From Methylophilaceae bacterium (GTDB taxonomy: Bacteria; Pseudomonadota; Gammaproteobacteria; Burkholderiales; Methylophilaceae): a stretch of 64,000 nucleotides of DNA. The position numbers and the translations under genes were made by a program. The stretch is taken from positions 1,922,001 to 1,986,000 of the forward strand of contig JABFRO010000001.1 in NCBI GenBank assembly GCA_013141125.1. Direction: 5' to 3'. Positions 56,435 through 64,000 of the stretch are shown in pieces (position 1 is the first letter of the stretch; every line of letters begins with the position of its first letter). The notes under the pieces were generated by a model. It saw only the letters and a list, made by a program, of their open reading frames with translations. It ran no database searches and was not told the DNA's origin.

Positions 56435-57819
56435 TGGCAGCAGCTAGCATGAGTCAGGGTAAAAAAAATCTGCTAATAATTGAAGATGACCCTGGCTTAC
56501 AAAAACAATTACGCTGGAGTTTCGATACCTACAATGTACTAGTTGCAGGCGATAGGGAAAGTGCTCTCGCGCACATAAAGCGATACAAGCCAGCGGTGGT
56601 CACTATGGATCTTGGCCTTCCGCCAGACCCGGATGGTGCTACAGAAGGCTTGGCTACGTTACAGCAAATTCTGGCGCTCGCGCCTGATACAAAATTAATC
56701 GTACTTTCTGGTAATCAAGATCATACCAACGCTGTCAAGGCCATAGGCTTGGGAGCTTATGACTTCCATCAAAAACCTTTTGACCCCGAGGTGCTTGGCT
56801 TGGTCATTGAGAGAGCGTTCTTTCTTCATACGTTGCAACAAGAAAATCGCGAACTATTACAAAAGTTACCTGACTCACCACTCTCTGGCATCATCACGCG
56901 CGATCCAGGCCTGCTCAAAATTTGTCGTAATATAGAAAAAGTAGCGCCTTCCAATGCCACCGTCATGTTATTGGGAGATAGTGGAACCGGTAAGGAAGTA
57001 TTGGCTCGAGCACTACACCAGCTCAGCCCAAGGCAGGGAAAGCGCTTCTCCGCCATCAATTGCGCGGCAATTCCTGAAAATCTATTGGAAAGTGAATTAT
57101 TTGGCTATGAAAAAGGAGCCTATACCGGAGCCACCAAGCAAACTTTAGGTAAGATTGAGCTGGCTAGTGGAGGCACTTTTTTTCTGGATGAAGTTGGCGA
57201 TCTGCCAATGTCACTTCAATCCAAGCTGTTACGCTTTTTGCAAGAACGGATAATTGAAAGAGTCGGTGGGCGCGAAGAGATTCCAGTTGATGTGCGTATC
57301 GTTTGCGCGACCCACCAGAACCTGAAGAGTCTAATTGAAGCCGGGCGTTTTCGTGAGGATTTATTTTATCGACTCAGTGAAATCGTCATTAGCATTCCTC
57401 CACTACGCGACAGGGCGGGAGATGCCACCTTACTTGCACATCACTTCAAAAACAAATTCAGCGCCCAGGAAGGCTGCGCTTCCTTGCCTTTTAGTCAAGA
57501 AGCGTTAAATACAATCGAAGGCTACCAATGGCCGGGAAATGTACGTGAAATGGAAAACTGTATCAAACGTGCCGTAATTATGGCAGATGGCTCACAAATC
57601 CATGATGAAGATCTTGGTTTAGCCACTTCAACCCAAGCCGAAGAATCGCTAAACTTGCGCCAAGTGCGAGATGAAGCTGAATACAAAGTGTTGGTTAAGG
57701 CGCTGGCAAGAGCTAATGACAATATTGCAAAAGCGGCTGATATATTGGGCGTTAGTCGCCCTACGCTTTACGATTTGATGAGTCGACATGGCATTAACAG
57801 TCAAACTATCCAAGAATAA
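56434..57819 (+). CDS. prsR: Sigma-54-dependent response regulator PrsR
   Basis: 461 residues. A receiver domain with D59 (TMDLGLP) precedes an AAA+ domain: Walker A GDSGTGKE near 181, GAYTGA near 228 (the sigma-54 contact loop, Tyr in place of the usual Phe), Walker B GTFFLDEVGDL, and RFREDLFYRL. A Fis-type HTH ends it (AADILGVSRPTLYDLM). With PrsK it controls sigma-54 promoters of exosortase-linked genes. Start at 56434 shares a base with the prsK stop; ATG at 56449 is an alternative. Confidence 0.94.
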   Translation: MAAASMSQGKKNLLIIEDDPGLQKQLRWSFDTYNVLVAGDRESALAHIKRYKPAVVTMDLGLPPDPDGATEGLATLQQILALAPDTKLIVLSGNQDHTNAVKAIGLGAYDFHQKPFDPEVLGLVIERAFFLHTLQQENRELLQKLPDSPLSGIITRDPGLLKICRNIEKVAPSNATVMLLGDSGTGKEVLARALHQLSPRQGKRFSAINCAAIPENLLESELFGYEKGAYTGATKQTLGKIELASGGTFFLDEVGDLPMSLQSKLLRFLQERIIERVGGREEIPVDVRIVCATHQNLKSLIEAGRFREDLFYRLSEIVISIPPLRDRAGDATLLAHHFKNKFSAQEGCASLPFSQEALNTIEGYQWPGNVREMENCIKRAVIMADGSQIHDEDLGLATSTQAEESLNLRQVRDEAEYKVLVKALARANDNIAKAADILGVSRPTLYDLMSRHGINSQTIQE

Positions 57820-57867
57820 AGACTGATGACACTGGCCAACGAGCACGCCACTAAACAAATCAACCAG

Positions 57868-58764
57868 TTACACAACCAAACGTCTAGGTGCGATTTTTCC
57901 GTCCGCTGCCTGCTCAGCCAAACCTATAAATCGGTGATTTTCATCGTAAACTCTGAAATATCCCTGTAGATTTACGCCTGCGCACCAGACTGACTGACCT
58001 TGTTTAAGATAATAAGCGCTTTCCTCAGTTATCGTAATACTCGGCATATTTTCGATTGCGGCATCTACAGGCAATAACATGCACACTCTATCCTCTGTCG
58101 ACATGGCCTCCAATATGTCGATTGTAACGGCCTGTTTCAGGGAAAATTGCGCGGTACTCAAACGCCGCAAACCAGCCAAATGTGCACCACAACCCAAAGC
58201 AACGCCTATATCTTCTGCTAATGTGCGGATATAAGTACCTTTGCTGCAATGCACTGTTATCACTATGCGTTCATCACTAAATGAATCCAGTGCTAGACTA
58301 AAGATTGTCACTGGTCGCGCCTGGCGCTCTATCTCCACCCCGGCACGTGCATATTCATACAAAGCTTTGCCTTGATGCTTAAGCGCCGAATACATGGGCG
58401 GCACTTGCAAGATTTCGCCGATAAAATTTAGTAACGTATTTTTGAGATGAAGTACACTTACATTAACAGGAGAACTCGACAGAATCTCACCCTCTGCATC
58501 ACCTGTAGCCGTAGTTTGCCCAAGCTTGATAAGCGCGCGATAGCTTTTATCGGCATCTAGTAAAAAATGGGAGAATTTCGTGGCCTCACCAAAGCAAATA
58601 GGCAGCAAACCCGTTGCTAACGGATCCAGGCTGCCGGTATGGCCAGCCTTGGCCGCTTGGTAAAACTGTTTTACCTTTTGCAAGGCCTGGTTACTGGATA
58701 AGCCAAGCGGCTTATCCAGCAGGAGTACACCATTGACAACGCGTTTCACTCGCTTGTATTGCAT
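57868..58764 (-). CDS. truB: tRNA pseudouridine-55 synthase
   Basis: 298 residues. GHTGSLDPLATGLL carries the catalytic D47; SKGTYIRTLAEDIG and the C-terminal PUA-like domain follow. It makes pseudouridine-55 in tRNAs. Last gene of the rimP-nusA-infB-rbfA-truB unit, convergent with prsR across 48 bases; rpsO and pnp, often next, are not here. Confidence 0.96.
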   Translation of the reverse strand: MQYKRVKRVVNGVLLLDKPLGLSSNQALQKVKQFYQAAKAGHTGSLDPLATGLLPICFGEATKFSHFLLDADKSYRALIKLGQTTATGDAEGEILSSSPVNVSVLHLKNTLLNFIGEILQVPPMYSALKHQGKALYEYARAGVEIERQARPVTIFSLALDSFSDERIVITVHCSKGTYIRTLAEDIGVALGCGAHLAGLRRLSTAQFSLKQAVTIDILEAMSTEDRVCMLLPVDAAIENMPSITITEESAYYLKQGQSVWCAGVNLQGYFRVYDENHRFIGLAEQAADGKIAPRRLVV

Positions 58765-58813
58765 AGTAATTAAATCTACTTCAAACGTAAGCGCAAAATC
58801 ATTGTCATGAAAC

Positions 58814-59173
58814 TTAATCTTTTATGAGATTTTCAGGCGCTAGCGCCTCATCAATGATTTTTGACAGTCGCATACCACGATCAATAGAAGCATCGTAAAT
58901 AAAATGTAGTTGAGGAACAGTGCGCAGCAACATGCGCTTGGCTAGCTGGCCGCGCAAAAAACCAGCCGCTTTCTCCAATCCTAGTTGCAGCTCCGGTGTG
59001 CCCGCTTTAGCACTGTAATAGATTTTCGCATGTGCCATATCTCCCGTAACTTCTACTTCTGTCACAGTAACACGGCCAACACGTGGATCTTTCACCTCGA
59101 ATTGCAGCAAATCTGCCAACTCACGTTGAATTTGCTCTGCCACCCGATCACTTCGTGCAAAATCTTTAGCCAT
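58814..59173 (-). CDS. rbfA: Ribosome-binding factor A
   Basis: 119 residues with the KH-like RbfA fold: SDRVAEQIQRELADLLQFEVKDPR, VTVTEVEVTGDMAHAKIYYS and LRTVPQLHFIYD. It is needed for late 30S maturation and cold adaptation. It lies 20 bases downstream of infB. Confidence 0.96.
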   Translation of the reverse strand: MAKDFARSDRVAEQIQRELADLLQFEVKDPRVGRVTVTEVEVTGDMAHAKIYYSAKAGTPELQLGLEKAAGFLRGQLAKRMLLRTVPQLHFIYDASIDRGMRLSKIIDEALAPENLIKD

Positions 59174-59193
59174 AATTGATTAAATTTACCGAT

Positions 59194-61986
59194 TTAAGCT
59201 AACGTTCTAGCTACTTCTACCACTTCAAAAACTTCCAGCAAATCGCCTACTTCAATATCATTGAAGTTCTTTAGCGACAGACCACATTCAAAGTTGGATT
59301 TCACTTCTTTAACATCATCCTTAAATCGCTTCAATGAATCCAGCTCGCCTGTGAAAATTACCACATCATCGCGCAATAAACGTATTCTGGAGCCACGTTT
59401 GATGATCCCTTCTTGCACATAACAACCAGCCACGGCACCAACTTTGGATATTCGATACACTTCGCGGATTTCAACCATACCGATTGCGCTTTCTTTTTGC
59501 TCAGGTGCCAACATGCCACTCAAGGCTGCCTTAACCTCATCCACAGCCTCATAGATAATATTGTAATAGCGCACATCTACGCCGGCACTTTCTATCAGTT
59601 TGCGTGCACCAGCATCGGCTCGCACATTGAAGCCGATGACCACGGCTTTCGATGCAGCTGCCAGATTCACATCAGACTCACTGATAGCCCCCACGCCGGT
59701 ATGAATAATGTTGACTTTAACTTCGTCAGTTGAAAGCTTTTGCAATGAAGTGGCTAATGCCTCGTAAGAGCCTTGTACATCAGACTTGATAATAAGCGGA
59801 AGTACTCTGACTTCTTCTGCACCCATTTGATCAAAGATATTTTCTAGATTAGCCGCTTGCTTCCTGGCCAATTTCACATCACGGAATTTACCCTGACGAA
59901 ATAAGGCAATTTCTCGCGCTTTTCTCTCATCATTCAATACGATGACATCTTCCCCAGCATTCGGCACATCAGACAACCCTAAAATTTCAACCGGTATGGA
60001 AGGTCCTGCCTCCTGAATTTCACGACCTGCTTCATCTAGCATTGCACGCACTCGACCAAAAGCGCTGCCTGCAAGCAGCATATCACCGCGCTTAAGTGTT
60101 CCAGACTGTACCAAAACGGTCGCTACCGAACCTCGCCCCTTGTCCAGCCGCCCTTCTATGACCAGGCCCTTTGCGGGTGTGTTTTTAGCGGCAGTCAATT
60201 GCAACACTTCAGCTTGTAGCAGAACTGCTTCCAGCAGACCATCTATGCCTTGGCCGGTCTTGGCAGAAACTTCAACAAACATGGCATCACCGCCATACTC
60301 TTCTGGGATCACTTCATGCGTCACCAGCTCTTGTTTTACACGTTCAGTGTTGGCACCAGGCTTGTCAATTTTGTTAATTGCAACAACCATCGGCACTCCA
60401 GCAGCTTTGGCATGATGGATAGCCTCTATCGTTTGCGGCATTACACCATCATCTGCAGCAACAACCAAAATAACCACATCAGTTGCTTTTGCGCCACGAG
60501 CACGCATTGCGGTAAACGCTTCATGGCCAGGTGTATCCAGAAAAGTCACCATGCCACGCGGCGTTTGTACATGATAAGCGCCAATATGCTGTGTAATACC
60601 ACCGGCTTCCCCGGAAGCCACACGGCTACGACGTATATAATCCAACAACGACGTTTTACCATGATCCACATGCCCCATTACGGTCACTACTGGGGGGCGA
60701 GTTTCTTGTATAGCTTCAGCATGCTCAGCATCATCAAGAAAAGTATCAGGATCGTTGGCAGCAGCAGCGATAGCCACATGCCCCATTTCTTCTACTACAA
60801 TGATTGCAGTTTCTTGATCCAGCACTTGGTTAATCGTAACCATCATGCCCATTTTCATGAGTGCCTTGATCACTTCACCTGCCTTAACTGCCATTTTATG
60901 TGCGAGATCGGCTACAGAAATACTTTCAGGAACCAAAACCTCATGCACAATAGGTTCAGTAGGCGCATTAAACGCATGCTGTTCTTCACTGTCACGATGT
61001 GATTTAGATTTGTTTTTTTGCCCGCGCCAGCCCTGACCTGCACTCATATCAGGCTTAGCTTTTACCCCACGTTTTTTGTTATTTGCATCAGTCCACTCTT
61101 TTGCTTTAGTAGCCGTTTTTTTCGCAGATTTATCCTCTACCCCAGCTGCTGGCTTCGTGGCAGGCTTATGCAATGTACCCTCAGTAAGTTTGACCGGTAC
61201 AATAGCTGCTTTTGCCGCTTCTTTTTTCGCCTCCTCTTCTCTTTCCTGCTTCTTGCGTACCAGTTCCTGCTTCTTGCGAATGTCTTCCATTTGCATAGCC
61301 ATCAGGTTTGCATGGCGGCGCGACTCTTGTTCACGCAATGCCAGCTCTTGCGAACCTAGTAATTCTTTGGGTGTCAGTTTCTCATTAACAACCACTTCGG
61401 GCTTAGATTCAATCAAAACTACATCTTGAGGGGTGGTGGCTACATCAGCAACTGGCTGCTCAGGTTCAACTGTTAAGGTTTCAACTTCGGCACCAACCAC
61501 ATCAGCTACTTCAATATTTTCAAGAGTCATTTCAGGTGCTGCAACAACGAAATCTGTTACTTCAACCTCCGCTAATATAGACTCGTTTGTTGAAACAGGC
61601 TCCAAATCAGCGATAGTTTCAACGCTTACACTGAGCGGAGTCTCCTCTGCAACAGGTGTTGTTATTGTTGTGCTATCCGCCAATGGAATATCTCTGCGTA
61701 CCAAAACCCTGCTTTTACGAGTTTCCACGGAAATAGATCGCGCTCTACCACTGCTATCGGTTCTTTTAACTTCAGTAACTTGTCTACGAGTTAAAGTAAT
61801 TTTTGCGTTTTGTTCTTGTGCCCCATGCTTGCTGCGCAAATATTCCAATAATGAGGTTTTGTCACTCTCAGTTAAGCTGTCATCAGGCGTAGTTTTATTA
61901 ACGCCAGCCTCTTTCAACTGCTCAAGCAATACCTCGCTTGCCAGCCCAAGTTCTATAGCAAATTGTCCTACGCTTGATTGTCCCAT
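59194..61986 (-). CDS. infB: Translation initiation factor IF-2
   Basis: About 930 residues. The N-terminus ([21 protein letters not shown]) is the IF2N module, followed by a long charged Glu/Lys/Ala linker (residues ~230-340), a second IF2N near 370, and the GTPase G1 GHVDHGKT near 432, DTPGHE, and NKIDKPGA. The ATG at 61986 has GGAG upstream; a longer frame reaches 62019. Internal starts giving IF-2beta forms are possible. Confidence 0.96.
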   Translation of the reverse strand: MGQSSVGQFAIELGLASEVLLEQLKEAGVNKTTPDDSLTESDKTSLLEYLRSKHGAQEQNAKITLTRRQVTEVKRTDSSGRARSISVETRKSRVLVRRDIPLADSTTITTPVAEETPLSVSVETIADLEPVSTNESILAEVEVTDFVVAAPEMTLENIEVADVVGAEVETLTVEPEQPVADVATTPQDVVLIESKPEVVVNEKLTPKELLGSQELALREQESRRHANLMAMQMEDIRKKQELVRKKQEREEEAKKEAAKAAIVPVKLTEGTLHKPATKPAAGVEDKSAKKTATKAKEWTDANNKKRGVKAKPDMSAGQGWRGQKNKSKSHRDSEEQHAFNAPTEPIVHEVLVPESISVADLAHKMAVKAGEVIKALMKMGMMVTINQVLDQETAIIVVEEMGHVAIAAAANDPDTFLDDAEHAEAIQETRPPVVTVMGHVDHGKTSLLDYIRRSRVASGEAGGITQHIGAYHVQTPRGMVTFLDTPGHEAFTAMRARGAKATDVVILVVAADDGVMPQTIEAIHHAKAAGVPMVVAINKIDKPGANTERVKQELVTHEVIPEEYGGDAMFVEVSAKTGQGIDGLLEAVLLQAEVLQLTAAKNTPAKGLVIEGRLDKGRGSVATVLVQSGTLKRGDMLLAGSAFGRVRAMLDEAGREIQEAGPSIPVEILGLSDVPNAGEDVIVLNDERKAREIALFRQGKFRDVKLARKQAANLENIFDQMGAEEVRVLPLIIKSDVQGSYEALATSLQKLSTDEVKVNIIHTGVGAISESDVNLAAASKAVVIGFNVRADAGARKLIESAGVDVRYYNIIYEAVDEVKAALSGMLAPEQKESAIGMVEIREVYRISKVGAVAGCYVQEGIIKRGSRIRLLRDDVVIFTGELDSLKRFKDDVKEVKSNFECGLSLKNFNDIEVGDLLEVFEVVEVARTLA

Positions 61987-62035
61987 ACCGCCACTCCCCA
62001 GTCGTCCACTACAAACCAACAGTTGTATTCTTTAT

Positions 62036-63508
62036 TTATGCAAACCAAGGAGCCCTAGCTGTCATAATTAGCTGCTTGGCACGTTCCACATCCATATTGG
62101 TTAACCCAATTAAATCATCTACCGCCAAATCGGCAAGATCTTCCATGCTACCTACACCATTCTCAGCCAAGGTATGAGCCGTAACTTCATCCATACCTTC
62201 CATATTAAGAAGATTTTCAGAAATTTCAGCTGATTTTTCTTCTTTTGCTATCGCTTCTGTTAACAAAGCTGCACGGGCACGTTTACGCAACTCATTCACT
62301 GTATCTTCGTCAAACGCTTCAATTTCAATCATTTCTGCCATAGGTACATAGGCTACTTCTTCCAATGAGCCAAAACCTTCTTGCACAAGAATATCAGCCA
62401 CTTCTTCGTCAACATCTAATTTCTCAACAAAGAGCCTGCGCATGCCAGAGTATTCCTCTTCATGCTTTTTGGCCGCTTCGTCTTCTGTAAGAATGTTCAA
62501 AGTCCAACCAGTTAATTCTGAAGCCAATCGCACATTCTGACCATTTCTGCCAATAGCCTGTGCCAACTGATCCTCGGCGACAACAACGTCCATGCTATGT
62601 ACATCCTCATCCACTACAATACTTAGCACTTCAGCAGGTGACATTGCATTAATCACAAACTGTGCTGGCTCCATTGACCATAACACTATATCCACTCGCT
62701 CTCCAGCCAGTTCTCCGGTAACAGCCTGGACACGCGAGCCACGCATTCCGACACAAGTACCCACCGGATCCAAGCGCTGGTCATTAGATTTGACCGCAAT
62801 TTTGGAACGCAGACCCGGATCACGCGCAGCTGATTTGATCTCAAGTAATCCCTCTTCAATTTCAGGCACTTCCAACTCAAACAGTCTGATTAAAAACTCT
62901 GGTGCAATCCGTGACAAAATCAGCTGAGGCCCCCTGCCCGTCCGTTCTACACGCGATAAATACGCTCTTACCCGATCACCAACACGCAAATTTTCTTTAG
63001 GTATCATTTTGTCACGTGGCAATATCGCTTCAATACGACCCACTTCTATGACGGCACTACCCTTTTCCATGCGCTTAATGGCACCAGTAACCAAATGCTC
63101 ATCACGAGCCAGAAAATCCTCAAGTATCTGCTCCCGCTCTGCCTCACGTACTTTTTGTAAAATCACCTGCTTGGCAGCCTGCGCGCCTATTCGACCAAAC
63201 TCAACCGAATCTAGCGGCTCCTCTATAAAATCACCGACTTCAATCTCAGGATAACGCAACTTAGCATCCGCGAGTGAAATCTGTGAGGCGAGATTATCAA
63301 GCTCTTCATCGAGCACTACTAGCCAACGTCTAAAAGACTTATATTCGCCATTCTCATGATTAATTTCAACACGAACATCCGCTTCATCTGTAAATCTTTT
63401 TTTCGTTGCGGAGGCGAGCGCAAACTCCAAGGCGTTAAAAATCACACCTTTAGGTACATTCTTCTCATGTGCCAGAGCATCAACCAACAATAGTATTTCC
63501 CGACTCAT
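62036..63508 (-). CDS. nusA: Transcription termination/antitermination protein NusA
   Basis: 490 residues. N-terminal RNA polymerase-binding domain ([15 protein letters not shown]), S1 domain near 135-200 ([21 protein letters not shown]), two KH domains ([16 protein letters not shown], [18 protein letters not shown]) and two acidic helix-hairpin-helix repeats at the C-terminus. It governs pausing and termination. Confidence 0.97.
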   Translation of the reverse strand: MSREILLLVDALAHEKNVPKGVIFNALEFALASATKKRFTDEADVRVEINHENGEYKSFRRWLVVLDEELDNLASQISLADAKLRYPEIEVGDFIEEPLDSVEFGRIGAQAAKQVILQKVREAEREQILEDFLARDEHLVTGAIKRMEKGSAVIEVGRIEAILPRDKMIPKENLRVGDRVRAYLSRVERTGRGPQLILSRIAPEFLIRLFELEVPEIEEGLLEIKSAARDPGLRSKIAVKSNDQRLDPVGTCVGMRGSRVQAVTGELAGERVDIVLWSMEPAQFVINAMSPAEVLSIVVDEDVHSMDVVVAEDQLAQAIGRNGQNVRLASELTGWTLNILTEDEAAKKHEEEYSGMRRLFVEKLDVDEEVADILVQEGFGSLEEVAYVPMAEMIEIEAFDEDTVNELRKRARAALLTEAIAKEEKSAEISENLLNMEGMDEVTAHTLAENGVGSMEDLADLAVDDLIGLTNMDVERAKQLIMTARAPWFA

Positions 63509-63520
63509 CTCAATCTCCGC

Positions 63521-63955
63521 TTAAAATTCTGGACTTAATCGCGCTTTATCTATGTTTTCTAAAGCAATTTCATGCACCAGCGCATCACACTCAATTAACA
63601 ATTGACCATTTTCATAACTACGCAGTATTCCAACATAGTTCTTCCTACCATCAACAGGGATGCGCAACTTTATTTGCACTCTTTCACCCGCAAACCGTAC
63701 AAAATCCGCCTCTTTTTTTAACACTCTATCCAAACCTGGCGAGGAAACCTCAAGCCGATCATAATCAATATCATTCTCTACAGTGAGTAAGTTACCTATC
63801 TGATTACTTACCAGCACACAGTCATCTATCGTTATTCCAGTAGGTTTATCAATAAACAAACGTATCAATTTACCACGCGCAGAGACATCGACATCGACCA
63901 ACTCGTAACCGAGTTGAGTCAAGGAACGCTCCAACAAACTGTACAGATCCTGCAT
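63521..63955 (-). CDS. rimP: Ribosome maturation factor RimP
   Basis: 144 residues from ATG 63955, chosen because AGGTGAT lies just before it; a GTG at 63982 would add nine residues. It has the RimP features TQLGYELVDVDVSARGKLIRLFID, GITIDDCVLVSNQIG and EVSSPGLDRVLKKEADF. It assists 30S assembly and opens the nusA-infB operon. Its promoter is probably outside the window. Confidence 0.95.
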   Translation of the reverse strand: MQDLYSLLERSLTQLGYELVDVDVSARGKLIRLFIDKPTGITIDDCVLVSNQIGNLLTVENDIDYDRLEVSSPGLDRVLKKEADFVRFAGERVQIKLRIPVDGRKNYVGILRSYENGQLLIECDALVHEIALENIDKARLSPEF

Positions 63956-64000
63956 ATCACCTACCAGACGGCCTATGAACACTAGGCATTGTGAAACAAA
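63956..64000. other. Right-edge stretch upstream of rimP
   Basis: 45 bases with the rimP leader; nothing else can be read before the edge. Confidence 0.5.

Noticed and set aside
60250..61002. 250-codon open frame antisense to infB
   Set aside because: It lies wholly opposite the linker and GTPase part of IF-2, is rich in His/Tyr/Cys with no domain, and has no support; it is a coding shadow.

Overview
The window looks like chromosomal DNA of a betaproteobacterium, most likely of the Nitrosomonadales/Gallionellaceae type. The reasons are the XrtA/PEP-CTERM exopolysaccharide genes together with PrsK/PrsR, the fmdB-DUF502-aspS order, the rimP-nusA-infB-rbfA-truB order, and hopanoid side-chain genes. 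The genus is inference. Base composition is close to balanced. Apart from a toxin-antitoxin patch at 17.7-20.2 kb, the window reads as core genome. I see no phage, insertion sequence or CRISPR array.

Layout: 1-9.0 kb (minus strand) is part of an XrtA-type exopolysaccharide locus: EpsE-like export lipoprotein, chain-length protein, tyrosine autokinase, outer-membrane beta-barrel, AAA ATPase, UDP-GlcNAc 2-epimerase, polysaccharide deacetylase and a FemAB-like protein cut by the left edge. 9.4-12.8 kb holds an Aas/LplT lysophospholipid re-acylation pair, followed by RlmF, HflX, tRNA-Thr(CGU) and a YbhP-like/ClsB cardiolipin pair. 17.7-20.2 kb carries VapBC, an orphan HigA antitoxin bracketed by two related repeats, and a RES/Xre pair. 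20.4-27.6 kb holds nadA, nudB, a very large three-module VanZ-like membrane protein, cysQ, ypjD and ffh. 27.9-29.4 kb holds two unrecognised genes. 29.5-37.8 kb holds yjbQ and a TetR-controlled tripartite efflux unit (adaptor, RND pump, TolC) that also includes a protein-isoaspartate methyltransferase and an isochorismatase-like hydrolase.

38.1-47.4 kb is a hopanoid region: HpnO aminotransferase, HpnN RND transporter, a PhnD-like periplasmic binding protein overlapping hpnN, a TPR-type lipoprotein, then HpnH radical SAM enzyme, a Tim44-like protein, a zinc phospholipase C-like protein and a small lipoprotein. This arrangement suggests a dedicated hopanoid tailoring and trafficking module and is the best candidate here for an incompletely described system. 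47.5-52.3 kb carries a ChaA-like antiporter, a GAF protein, and fmdB-DUF502-aspS with a clear terminator.

52.3-57.8 kb is the second part of the exopolysaccharide system: a 660-bp noncoding leader with a textbook sigma-54 promoter, then the XrtA-type glycosyltransferase, the PrsK kinase and the sigma-54 activator PrsR. The activator therefore probably feeds back on its own operon. 57.9-64.0 kb is the translation operon truB-rbfA-infB-nusA-rimP, read on the minus strand.

Start codons were moved from the longest open frame to internal starts where a Shine-Dalgarno site, signal peptide or family length argued for it. These choices are explained per gene.
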